From contig BFEA01000003.1 in NCBI GenBank assembly GCA_003427395.1, positions 9,400,334 through 9,431,674 of the forward strand: a stretch of DNA of 31,341 nucleotides, read 5' to 3'. Position 1 is the first letter of the stretch, and every line of letters begins with the position of its first letter. Under the pieces are notes generated by a model. That model was given only the letters and a program-made list of their open reading frames with translations. It did no database searches and was not told where the DNA came from. The translations under genes were made by a program, and so were the position numbers. Shown here piece after piece: positions 1 to 9,817 of the stretch. Source of the DNA: Chara braunii (Eukaryota > Streptophyta > Charophyceae > Charales > Characeae).

Positions 1-354
1 TTTTTTTCCGGAGAAACATCGCACTTTTCATTCCAAATGAGACAACCGGGGCCCGGGAACAGACCCCTACATATCAACCCGGTACAAACTTGCTGAGGCC
101 GTTACTCAGCTTGGGCTCCTGGAAACCGGGTCCAGTGCCCCTTAGAGGAATCTCCAAAAAGGAAAAATTGCAAAGCAAATCTACATCAGTACAATATCAT
201 TGCTACTCAGGGGGGCCACCGACATGTTTCTAAAATCGAAACACTATTGGCAAAGGAACTATGAGCTATAAACCGCAAATCTCGAGAATGCACGAGGAAA
301 TTCGCGAGAAGTTAACAAAACAACCCTAAAATTACTTCCAAGAGCGTGCTAAAT

Positions 355-500
355 TCTTAGGTACACGTGTTGCTTCCCACCAATAGATGGAGCTCCCCCC
401 CAGGTGTTAGCAGTGTCTGCTCTTATCAGCACCGCTAACACTGACGGGGGTGTGTGTTTTTCCAAAAAATAAAAAAAAAATAAAAAAAAATCTTAGGTAC
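355..500 (+). repeat. 10-bp target site duplication around LINE copy A
   Basis: TCTTAGGTAC occurs at 355-364 and again at 491-500, immediately before the 5' end and immediately after the poly-A tail of the short LINE copy. A perfect 10-bp direct repeat in this position is the mark of target-primed reverse transcription. Confidence 0.8.
365..490 (+). mobile_element. LINE copy A, severely 5'-truncated 3' end
   Basis: A 126-bp copy of the 3' terminus of the LINE found at 21033-25120. It starts a few bases before the shared CCCACCAATAGATGG, carries the terminal stem-loop (403-442), a G-rich stretch ending GTGTGTTTTTCC, and an A-rich tail from about 474. It contains no coding capacity. It inserted into the tandemly duplicated protein-like stretch described above, between the two 48-bp units. 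Confidence 0.8.
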
Positions 501-741
501 GCATCAGCTTGAAGATTACGTCCAAGTGCGTGCTAAATTCTTCGATCGAGGTATTGAAACCGGGCACATTAATATTGTCGACAGAAAATGGATGATTGAA
601 AACGGCCAAGAAATGGGCCACGTATAGAGAGACGAAGGGGATTCAAAGGAATTCAAGGAGAGGAAGAGGTGGATAACCGCGACCACAGAATATACGAATG
701 GGGAAGATGTAGGCCGGATTTTCCAGAATGGCACACGGTCA

Positions 742-1140
742 AGCGTAGGACACTCCCCACACCACTCAAGGCATGGGTGACCCTGTGTCGCTATTCCTGC
801 TCTGGCGAACAACCACTCTTAGAAAGTGAGTCGTCACGGTGTCTCCAAACGTGGTCTTGCTGGGAAATGTTTTACCCTTTTGTGCCTGGGAAACATTCCC
901 ACCGCCACTAGTGAGTCCCATTGGTCTTCAGGGTTTTGCGTACCCAGCTGAGGTCTCGTCCCTTCATCATGTTGATTCCCCAGATTCGACCTTTAGTACG
1001 TGGGTGCTGAAGATGTGAGCAGGAGTTCCCAGGATGACCACATGTCATCGAGCGTAGAACACTCCCCACACCAGTCAAGGCACGGGTGACCCTGCATCAC
1101 TGTTTCCTGCGCTTGTAGAGCTACCCACTTTCAGAAAATA
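742..1140 (+). repeat. Dispersed direct repeat, about 90 bp, two copies
   Basis: Bases 742-832 and 1051-1140 are diverged copies: both begin AGCGTAG(G/A)ACACTCCCCACACCA and continue through a CAAGGC..GGGTGACCCTG core to a CTTTCAGAAA-like end. Differences are mostly transitions. The sequence between them is unrelated. No gene is recognised from 742 to 1396; open frames on both strands here look like chance. Confidence 0.6.
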
Positions 1141-1396
1141 AACTTCCATGTGTTCCGGTAGGCAGAATGTCAAGCCCTTCCTAATAACAGCTAATATCGA
1201 AACACAAGTACCCAGTCTCAAATACCTAGAACAGCACTCGACAAGACTACGAGAATCTCTAAATTGCAACTGCGTTCGATACAGCACCGCAGGCACAAAT
1301 CCCGAGTCAAGAGCATCTAAAACGTCGACAGAACCGGCACAATTCCTCCCACAGTGCCATAAGAAACCTACAAACAGGGGCCCAATGAATCGTAAT

Positions 1397-1480
1397 AGCA
1401 GAGCAAGTACCAAGTACCCAGAACCAAAGGTCTAACCAGCACTGCTAGCAGAGCAAGAACCAAGTACCAAGACCCACATC
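1397..1480 (+). repeat. 50-bp-period tandem duplication
   Basis: AGCAGAGCAAG(T/A)ACCAAGTACC occurs at 1397 and 1447, followed by CCAGAACC and AAGACCC respectively. The second copy abuts the poly-T (tail) of LINE copy B. Confidence 0.5.
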
Positions 1481-1803
1481 TTTTTTTTTCTTTTTTTTTT
1501 TTTCTTTTTTTTTTTTGGAAGAAACACCCCTTCCAGTGATAGTGGTGCTGGTAAGGGCAGACACCACTAGCACCTCGGGAGAGGCTCCATCTATTGGTGG
1601 GGAGCATCACCTACTGGAAAACGGGTCCAGTGTCCCATACATCATATGAATTCGGAGTACGTCAGAAAAATGAGGAGTGAGAAATTCCTGCCAGCATTGA
1701 TTGCCCTAGAAACTAGAGGATTGACTGAGCAGGAGGTTGGAAGAAGGAAGAAAACCTCTTCACCCTGAACCAGGCACCAGATATCTGTTGCAAAAACTAG
1801 TTC
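1481..1803 (-). mobile_element. LINE copy B, 5'-truncated
   Basis: Reading the minus strand, this is about 320 bp of the 3' end of the same LINE family: it matches 21033-21310 from the region before CAGATATCTG down to the poly-A tail (seen here as poly-T with scattered C at 1481-1516). It contains the terminal stem-loop at 1535-1574 and the conserved segments CCAGCATTGATTGC and CTCCATCTATTGGTGGGGAG (plus-strand spelling). No clean target duplication was found; a weak candidate was not convincing. Confidence 0.75.
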
Positions 1804-3021
1804 CTCCCTTCCCCCACCTGCCCCTTTTACCTCCCAGGCCCATTGTTATACGATCAGAGGCTGTAGTAAGCATCCTATTACATCAAAACAAGCTGGACTG
1901 CACATCAGAAGAAGAAAAGTGAGAAATCTACGCGAAGTGACTCGCAGAAAAAAAATCTCAATCCAACCACTAACGCGGGGACTATTACTAACCGTCTCAA
2001 CAACCACAAGAAACACACAAACCGCTCAGGGAGAGACGAGAAGCAGATCACATAGAAGACTTAAATCTGCCGTGGCGCTAAGTGAACTCCGCGATTGACT
2101 ATCTGCATACTTGGCTTTCACTCAAAATATGTCGAGTCTAAAAGCAACCTAATATGTAACCATTCACAGGTACTGTAGCCAAAAAGAATCAAATTAGGTG
2201 AGAAAAAGAAGGGATCACACACAGAAGATGAAGTAAATGCACATAGCATGTAAGGAAGACGGTCTGGCAGTTTCATTCGAGTACCTTGGCATTCTGAGGC
2301 AATCACTCGACTAGATGTGCGCGCAAATGGCCTGCTGAATTACCGAAACTAACCTAAACTGTGCCTACGTGCAAACAAGACGTGCAGAAGAAGACTTACA
2401 AAATTACTAAAGTTTAAAACATATCTGGATACATCACAACGCCATTCCTGCTAGTGCCGTGACGCAGGGCGCTTTATTCCCTCCTGTCAGACTGCGTTGT
2501 GTTGTAGATAGGTCAAACGAGACTTGCTGAAGCCCTTGGACATGTCGAAGTGCTGCCACCGCAGCCGCACGCTCTCCCACTGCATTCAGATGCGCCGCTC
2601 CGCCTTCCATGCTTTTCCTAGTGATCGAGGCAGTAGAGATGGCTTGTCATGAAAGTACAGCACACGGCCTTTGGATGGTGAGAAAGGAGCCCCACCTTTC
2701 CAGCAAAAGGCTTGAGGGGAGGATGACTCCTCTGGTGTCGAGATCCTGTTAGGTATGAAGGTTGATATGGAGGTCAGGTGCGGAGCTGCCAGGATGCCTT
2801 GGCGTAAGAGTGCAAAGGCACTCCCTAACCCACTCAAGGGCTAGGCTACACCAGGGCACTGTCGCCGTAGCTCTCACACAGACGTTGCGTCCTACTCAGC
2901 CGCAGCCGACGACCGGGCGCCGCCACCGCCGCTATCGTCGCTTCATCGTTAGCGCACGTTTTTCACGCTGCCCCCCTGTCACTGTTCTCTCTTCCTTTAT
3001 ATCATTTTGGCCCGGCCAGGC
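1804..3021. other. Intergenic, nothing recognised
   Basis: Open frames are short, overlap on both strands and show no motif. The composition shifts from AT-rich (to about 2450) to GC-rich (about 2840-2960). The 3' end abuts the target duplication of Gypsy-1. Remains of a host gene or promoter cannot be excluded. Confidence 0.5.
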
Positions 3022-4153
3022 AAGTGTGTGACGAACCAATTTCTGGTCCGCGCGATTTTCTGCGCGATGACAATGAGGGGTCCTAAGATGAGAAGGTTGG
3101 GCCAATTACGGGAGATCGGGATCGAAGGGAAATTGCATTAGTGTCCTCGCTTTTTCGTCTTTTCTCTTTCGTCGCTTCTTTTTGGATGGCTGGGTTTAGG
3201 GCCGGGCAAGTTCCGAGAGGGCCGATTGACTGGCTGTCGCGTCGACAAAGGCGCGAGTAATAATGTTTGACATCGATTCTTTCTTGTTCTGCTCTCGGGT
3301 TTTAGGCGCGGAGGTCGCGCGGGAATTTTGCTTCGTTCTTTTTAAATTTCTTTTTCAAATCTTGTCGAACCTCGATGGCTCGCAGAACTTTGGATTTTCT
3401 TTTCGGAATTTGTGCTTCTTTTTGCATTAGCTAGGAATTTAGGAATTTAGGAATTTAGGAATTTGGGATTTCTTTTGTCGCGCGTCGTCCTTCTTGCGCG
3501 CTTCTTTTTTGCGGCTGCAACGGAGCTCTGATTAGTTGGCGCCCCTAATCTTGCAAGTAACTGTAATTTTTGGGCGGGCGCCATTGTAACTGTATCTTTC
3601 TTCTTGATCTTCGTCTTTCCCGCTCTCTCTTCCCCTTTTGCTGCGCCTAGTTAGCCCCGTGACCTGCATGCTCGGAGCGATGCGTGGAGAGTGGCTACGT
3701 CCCCCACGCCGCGGTCTGGCCATGCAGAACGTAGGCGCTCCCTCTCCTAATCTCCTTTCTAAGTCCTTGCAATTCCGTGTTCTTCACGCATGCATGAACG
3801 TTATAAATTCCGGTTGCGCGATTAGATAGCTCTCTTAACCAGCAATTGGAAGCTCGGGGTAGCGCGATCAGTGAGGGTCGGCTCACGAGCGAAGTAAGAG
3901 GTGAGTTGAAGTGGGAGTCGGGCGACCCGACAAGCTGGTGCCGAATGTGCGGGGTTGACGCGCAGGGCTACAACGGACTGTAGCGCGCGGGCGAACCTGA
4001 CGGGTGCAGGAGGACTAAGCGGGGTGACGACTTTGTGGGTTGGTGCGTGGTGACGGACTGTCCGCATCGGAGAGAGAGAGAGAGGAAGAGGGAGCTGAGG
4101 TTGATGGATGTGGATTTGCAGTTTTCTTTGTCTTTTCTCCCTCTTTGCTTTTG

Positions 4154-4160
4154 TATATAA
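4154..4160 (+). promoter_or_regulatory. Candidate LTR TATA box
   Basis: TATATAA in GTATATAAATTTTGAT, preserved at 14883-14889 in the other LTR. If it is the promoter, U3 is about 1.15 kb and the LTR ORF at 4766 lies in R/U5, downstream of the transcription start. A second candidate, TTATAAAT at 3801, also has a counterpart in the other LTR (near 14530), so the choice is uncertain. Confidence 0.35.
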
Positions 4161-4765
4161 ATTTTGATAAAGGCTCAGGGCGACCCGCTCGTTTTCTTTT
4201 GCTTTCGGAATCCTTGTCTCGGTTTCAGGCCGCACTCATTTTGCGATTGATCTCGATCTCGTTTGTTGTGTGTTTTGTTGAATGAATGGATGGACGAATG
4301 TCATGTTTGTTGCTTTTCTTTTGTCTGGTCCTTGCCTTCGCTTGTCATTTTAATACACTCACCAGCATAGTAGAAATTTCTGTGTAGTCGTCATTACTGC
4401 TTCCATTGCTGTTTATTCTTTTTGAGCCAGTTACTGCGATGCTTGATGTGTAATAGCACCTTGCATGCTCAGGAACGATTGTGTGCGGGATCACAGAGTG
4501 ATTAGATGATGGGGTAGTGGTTTGACTAGAAACAAACGAATACCTCGTAGGGATGCGTGTGAGCGCGATCTGATCTGCGCAGCCTACACGTATCCATGCG
4601 CGCCGATTCGCGACCATTGACGAACTTGACACCCTTGATATCGGATAGGCGGGAATTTTCCTTTCCCCACGCACCTAAACGGATAGGAGTTTTCGATATC
4701 ACATCGGAAAATCCCCTTGCCGGTTAGACGCGTGCGGAAGAATTCCATCACACTGCAATGATAAG

Positions 4766-5314
4766 ATGCCGAGCTCCTGGGACTCAGAGCATTTCGACCT
4801 TTGGGTGAGAGAGTGTATTAGGCAAAGATACCCGGAATTCCCCTGCCTAACCGAGAATCGATTGTGCCCCAGGGAGTTTCACTTTGCCACAACCAGCGAT
4901 CCGAGGTGCCCCGATTTTCCCACTTCGGACAACACACAATACTTCATATCCCCCGGCTTGGTCGTTATCTCTACCAACTTCCCTCCCTTCCGTCTCCTTC
5001 TCCCGTATCACCAACTCACGGTGGTTCCGTGGGATTCCATCGCCCCGTACTGGCCCCGCACGCCTTGCGGAAATTGTCGGCGACGCGACAACCGACGAGC
5101 CCCGGAAACCAGAGGGCCTAACCCAAACGCGAGACGGCAGACGCCACGTGTCTGCACCCAAAGGTCCGACTCATACTATCCCGGGGGGGCCTCTCCCCGA
5201 ACCGCCACCCCCAAAACAGACGGATCAGACGACCTTGAATGCACCGCGCATGCCATCTGCCTTATGCTGCACGACATCGAACGCCAACAAACCGAAAGTA
5301 ACTCGCCCCCTTAG
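4766..5314 (+). CDS. LTR-encoded ORF (5' LTR copy), function unknown
   Basis: An ATG-started 182-codon frame entirely inside the LTR. It begins MPSSWDSEHF and has several cysteines, including a CGNC pair near residue 101, and a tryptophan/proline-rich middle; no signal peptide or membrane segment is evident. It ends at a TAG where the 3' LTR copy has TGG, so the ancestral frame continued at least 60 codons further toward the PBS. A 10-bp difference (CGGGAACACT present only in the 3' LTR, near 5177) shifts the frame between copies. If transcription starts near 4185, this would be the first ORF on the genomic RNA, ahead of gag. I know of no matching family. An overlapping frame (4884-5504) is also open, so a chance ORF remains possible. 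Confidence 0.4.
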   Translation: MPSSWDSEHFDLWVRECIRQRYPEFPCLTENRLCPREFHFATTSDPRCPDFPTSDNTQYFISPGLVVISTNFPPFRLLLPYHQLTVVPWDSIAPYWPRTPCGNCRRRDNRRAPETRGPNPNARRQTPRVCTQRSDSYYPGGASPRTATPKTDGSDDLECTAHAICLMLHDIERQQTESNSPP

Positions 5315-5470
5315 CCCTATTGCATCTATGCCCCTGAAACTTTGCCACAGGAGATCTCAGTTCCGACCTGGGACTCCACCCCCACTTTCCGAAAAATCCT
5401 TGGCACACCCCTTTTCGCACTTCCAGGCCCACATCCCACTCGGATCAGGAACTCACGTTGGGCGTGAGGT

Positions 5471-5484
5471 TGGTATCGGAGCCC
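5471..5484 (+). promoter_or_regulatory. Primer binding site, initiator-Met tRNA type
   Basis: TGGTATCGGAGCCC directly follows the 5' LTR. The usual plant retrotransposon PBS complementary to the 3' end of initiator-Met tRNA is TGGTATCAGAGCC; this differs at one position (G for A). Confidence 0.8.
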
Positions 5485-5615
5485 GACACGTGGCAGGGTT
5501 CTAGGACTCATAGCTGGGCGATCTGGCTAACAGGTGACGACCTCGACCTTGGAATGCGCATCGAAGCGATCCCGTTGTCACTAGAAGCCGGTCTGCGGCT
5601 CGACGAACGGTCAAC

Positions 5616-7082
5616 ATGAATGCTAATCAACAGAACCCCCAACAGAACCCGAATCCCCAACAAAATCCTAATCAACCCGTACCACGAGCACAGGCTCCCA
5701 TGACGCCACCCGATCTTTATCTGTTCGATCCTGCACATCATCTCGCTGGAGCATGGCTAGCCACACTTCGGGCTCAACAATATGATGATAACGAGGCATA
5801 GGTGAATATCCCCGCATGACTGGGAGGAGATGCCCATCACTGGTTTAGCACCTATGTATGGGTCGATCTCCTGACATTCGAGCGAGCTTTCCTAAACCGA
5901 TTTGATTACATCCACCCAGAACAGGCTCTTTTTATGATAAAAGATCGAGTTCAAAAACCCCTCGAGTCTGTCACCGAGTATCGAAACCGATTCTATAGGA
6001 TGTTTGTAAAAACGGAACGAGGCGAACAAGTAGGCAGAGATTTGTTCATCGATGAACTTCGCAGCCGAACGATGAGGGCGAAACTGTGAAAACAGTTCTC
6101 CCCCATCAATCACACGCTGCAACAGATCATGGCAGCCGCAGAAGAAATGGAACGAAAGTTCACTGCGAGTTTCCTAGAGGGAGAAGATTATCCTAGGAAA
6201 GGTGCCTCGTTAGAACTAGCGAGAGCTAAAGCGGAGTTGGCTGCACCGCAGAACAAATTTGAAAACATGGGGTTTGTAACGGACCCTGTCACCTATCTGG
6301 AACAGACTAGTCCCAAACGACCGGTCCCGAGTATGATTACGAGCGTGCCCGTGCCTGTAATGACAACACCCCCGCCACCAATCGAAACCCCTGCACGACC
6401 AAATGAGTCTTCCGCTCTATTAGAACTAACCAAGACATTGGTTACTCTGATTCAGGAAAGTAAAAAGGAACAACGGGAACACAATGCTCGAATAGAGGCG
6501 ATGATGAGGTCGATGCGACCAATAGCGGTGCGTGCCGCCCTGATCCAACAAGGATTGGCTCTGGCACCCCCTCCCGCAGGGATCCCGGACAATTTGAACG
6601 TCTGTTACACGTGTCACCAACCAGGGCATATAGCCTGAGATTGCCCTCATCGACCCCCGCAGCAACGAGTCGGAGCCGCACCGGTAGCAACGGCCCCGAT
6701 CGCCAACAGACCCGGACGAGTAGGGGCATTGATGAAAGAAATGGAAGGAGGCGGAAGCACATTAGCTACGATGGAGGAAGCTGCTGAATTAATCTCGTTA
6801 GATCAGTACGTAACACTTGGCTACCCAGGGCTTGGGATGATTAGAACGATTAGACCCGCGCCAGAACAAAAAGAAGTGGCGGAATGGCGACCTTCTCCAG
6901 GAGAAATGGAGTCGGGAGGACCCACCTTCGTCACAGGGGAGATCGATATTCTAAACATCGTTCGAGCCTTGGACCGTCGGATTCCTCTTCCGATCGGTCA
7001 CCTACTCTTGATATCGGAACAAGCTAACGAACGAATGTTGCAACACTGCAAGGCAAATCGAAAACGATTCGCCCTTGCCTGA
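5616..7082 (+). pseudogene. gag: Gypsy-1 gag (degenerate)
   Basis: One frame runs from the ATG at 5616 (Asn/Gln/Pro-rich start MNANQQNPQQNP) to 7082, broken only by stops at 5799 (TAG), 5817, 6087, 6636 and 7080 (all TGA). The capsid part follows the retrotransposon gag pattern: WLATLRAQQYDD, GGDAHHWF, ERAFLNRF, ESVTEYRNRFYRMF, then a helical MAAAEEMERKF region. A CCHC zinc knuckle for RNA binding is at about 6600-6650 (CYTCHQPGHIA-stop-DC), with the 6636 stop inside it. Four of the five stops are TGA, as from CGA by C-to-T. The gag/protease boundary is not exact. The product would form the virus-like particle and package the RNA. Confidence 0.85.
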
Positions 7083-7600
7083 ACAGCGAGCACAAAAACG
7101 AAAAATCCCACGCCAGATGAAAATGCAGCAGAAACTTCAGACCCGATACGACTGGGATTAATCCAGAAAGATGATCACTTCCTACGGATTAAACCAATCC
7201 CACGGAAATCTGCAGAATGTGATATCGAGATATGGGGAATCCCTTATAATGCTTTGACTATCTCGTTACGGGTAGTTGAAAGGGCAGGAAGGAAGAACGA
7301 TCTAATCATGCTTACGGAAAAAGATCAGCTCGTTTCAGCAGATGAGGAGAAGATCAAAACGGTGGGACGAATGACCAATGTTGCTTTTCGATTAGGGAAG
7401 GCACATGCTTTGGGAGATGTCGTAGTCTTAGACGTAAACACTTACGACGTCCTTTTTGGCCTTCCCGCTCTTGTGGCCTTGAGAGCCAATCTGGATTTCG
7501 AGAGACGATTGATTGTCCTCCGAAATACAGGAGGAAAACTGTATGTTGTACCGATGAGATTAACCCTTCGTACCACCACTAACGTGACTCCGCGAGTCTC
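7083..7600 (+). pseudogene. Gypsy-1 aspartic protease remnant
   Basis: In the same frame as gag. The C-terminal half of a retropepsin is clear: a VVLDVNTYDVLFGLPALVAL segment (about 7426-7485) with the hydrophobic-hydrophobic-G-LP signature that precedes the substrate-binding part. The catalytic DTG/DSG loop expected upstream is absent: the frame goes from GIPYNAL directly to TISLRVVERAGRKND (about 7243-7300), with no Asp-Thr/Ser-Gly. This looks like an in-frame loss of roughly 8-10 codons. Without the catalytic aspartate the protease cannot work. Confidence 0.65.
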
Positions 7601-9817
7601 CCCCATGATGGTGGGAACTCTCCGCGTGATCACCTGGGATAATTTCGCAGATGACGGGCAACCGTCAAAAGACACGGACAGCAGTGACGAGGACAATCCA
7701 GTGATCCTGGAGATGGCACAACAGCGTACCTATTACCCTATGCAACGAGCGAACACAAGATCGCTAAGCCTGGCTGATCAGAGTCTACAGAGAACACAAG
7801 CCATGATTATGGGTGAACCCCTCGTGCAGATTTTGAGGATGGTCGATTCTTTGGAACCCCCTCGAACCTTGTACGAAGGTATCTTCCCTCTACTTACACG
7901 ATACAATGACAAAAGGCAATATTGCGACATCAAAAATCTCCCACGATCTTCCTTGACGCCTGCAAAAGAGATACGATTGATACGCTTAGGGGCGGAGACC
8001 AATTCTTTGGAACCCCCCGAGCGCCTCGAAACCGGACTTGGGATTAAAGTAGCGACGAAACCAGTGCCTTGGCAGGACATTCGAGACGGGATAACACCGG
8101 AAGAACACGTGGCCATTCGAGAAGAGGATGCACAAATGATGGTCACGGTATTCTCCTGGCGGTCGAACAACTCGTTTATTTTCGTGCCTCCACCCGAAAG
8201 TGCTAAACGAGTAAGTACGAAACACATCGATGTACGAATATGGAATGAGTTGTACGAGTTGCACATGCCCCAATACGTACCTGATGAAATCTATCATTTA
8301 ATCGCGGAAATTTTAAAAGAATACAAGGGAGCGATTAGTCTGACGGACACAGAAATTGGACTGTCGTTAGTGATACAACACGAAATCCAAACGGGAAACC
8401 ATCCCCCGATTCACTGTAAGCCCTACAGATACTCGTTGGTAAAACGAAAAACGACCCTTGAGCGGATTCGAGAATTTGAAGCTAACGGTTGGATCGAACC
8501 CGCCACCGGACCATGGTCGTTCCCGGTAGTATTAGTGTCGAAAAAGAATGGTTCGATTCGCATATGCATTGATTATCGCAAGCTGAGTGACATCACGATT
8601 AAAGATGTGTACCCCTTTCCCAGGATTGATGATTTGATGAATGCGATTGGTTGTGCTAATTATTTTAGTAAATTTGATATTCGTCACGGCTTCCATCACA
8701 TTCTGGTTAAGGAGGAAGATCAACCGAAAACGGCCTTTGTATTGTTTGAAGGCACGTGGCAGTGAATTCGATGTCCGATGAGTATTTGCAACGCGCCTGC
8801 CATGTTTCAGCGGGCGATGAACGTAACATTCCTGAACTCGTCAACAAGACACGACTCATCCAGGGGATGATTAACTTCTGCGTCATTGTGTACATGGACG
8901 ACATCCTCGTCTACTCGGAGACCTATCACGGGCATGCACAACACATCGAGTGGACGTTAGGAGCTCTAAGAGATGTTGGGTTCAAGATTGCGCTCGAAAA
9001 GAGCGAGTTTTTCCTTTCGGAAATTTCGTTCTTGGGTTACGTGGTGACACGTGGAGGACTGCGACCAGATTCAAGGAAAGTCGCAGCGGTGAAAGATGCT
9101 CCTGTCCCCATGTCAGTGACGCATGTTCGAACTTTCCTTGGACTGACATCGTACTACCGTCGTTTTATCAAGGGTTTCGCTGCGATTGCGCGACCTCTGA
9201 CGAATCTGCTGCGAAAGGACCAGACCCTCAGTTGGGATGCAGAGTGCGAACAGGCCTTCGCCACCCTCAAAGGCGCTCTGATGACGACATCTATTTTGAT
9301 CCGGCCGGACGCTACGAAGCAGTTCATTCTCATCACGGACTGACAGCCAGATGCGATTTCCGCTATTTTAGCGCAGAAAGGGAGTGACAGTCGAGAGCAC
9401 GTCATCGAGTACGCGTCTCGTGCGGTGCCAGACGAACAAAGAAATGACTCGGCCCCACAAGGTGAATGCTATGCTGTAGTCTGGGGAATTCAGCACTTTC
9501 ATCCGTACTTGTACGGACAAAAGTTCCTCCTTGTAACCGATCACGAGTCATTATTGGCTCTCAAGAAGCTCACCAATTACACGAGTACGATTGGACGGTG
9601 GGGGGTGCGCCTACAGGAATACGATTTCGACATCATCCACCGAAGGACAGAAAGGCACGGCAACGCGGATGGGTTGACACGTCTGCATCGCCCCGCTAAG
9701 ATACCGAAGGGCGAAGAAATCATTCCGTGGAAGGAACTGGAGTCAACAAACGGACCCAAATATGAACAACTGGCGGTCCTTCCATGTGGCAAGAAGCAGG
9801 CGATTCGCAATGGGTGA
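7601..9817 (+). pseudogene. pol: Gypsy-1 reverse transcriptase and RNase H (degenerate)
   Basis: RT: WIEPATGPWSFPVVLVSKKN, RICIDYRKLSDITIKDVYPFP and FSKFDIRHGFHHI (first catalytic Asp) lie in the gag frame up to a TGA at 8763 standing for the Trp of GTWQW; the frame continues through CNAPAMFQRAMNVTF. A one-base loss near 8840 shifts to the next frame, which holds the second catalytic motif YMDDILVYS (8891-8917), FLGYVV, and the gypsy tether GLTSYYRRFIKGFA. RNase H follows: FILITD-stop-QPDAISAILAQKG (TGA 9341), a VTDHESLLAL segment near 9535, and HGNADGLTRL near 9655. These make cDNA from the RNA and remove the template. A long linker (about 7600-8280) between protease and RT has no recognised motif. 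The frame ends at a TGA (9815) next to the PHD segment. Confidence 0.9.

Larger units (their letters stand above)
246..741 (+). pseudogene. Decayed protein-like stretch interrupted by a LINE copy
   Basis: If the LINE insertion at 365-490 and one copy of its target duplication are ignored, one plus-strand frame runs from about 246 to 741 with only two internal stops (TAA 327-329 and a TAG near 608). It contains two copies of a 16-codon unit, NYFQERAKFLG and DYVQVRAKFFD, which explains the 48-bp tandem duplication seen in the DNA (331-358 and 515-542). The residue mix is charged and protein-like. I do not recognise the family. It could be an old exon or transposon fragment, or a chance open frame; confidence is low. 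Confidence 0.25.
3027..5470 (+). repeat. Gypsy-1 5' LTR
   Basis: Starts TGTGACGAACC and matches 13769-16219 throughout. The last dozen or so bases found at the 3' LTR end (TTGGGCATCACA) are missing here; the LTR stops at GGGCGTGAGGT and runs straight into the PBS, so a small deletion removed the terminal TCACA. Internal landmarks: four 8-bp AGGAATTT units at 3433-3464, TATA-like TTATAAAT (3801) and TATATAA (4154), a GA-rich run at 4070-4090, and an ORF at 4766. Confidence 0.9.

Noticed and set aside
1481-1516. Poly-T run as a possible terminator
   Set aside because: It is the complement of the LINE copy B poly-A tail.
2440-3020. GC-rich segment as a host gene start or promoter
   Set aside because: No frame carries a recognisable domain and no splice pattern was found; left as unassigned.
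3801-3860. Possible tRNA gene near GGTTGCGCGATTAGATAGC in the LTR
   Set aside because: No cloverleaf or intact A/B box pair could be built by eye, and the same sequence repeats in the other LTR as part of the element.
4884-5504. 206-codon overlapping frame in the 5' LTR
   Set aside because: In the 3' LTR the same frame is cut to about 108 codons, and its composition (Pro/Arg/Ser/Thr) looks like a shadow of the 4766 frame in GC-rich DNA; it remains only an alternative.
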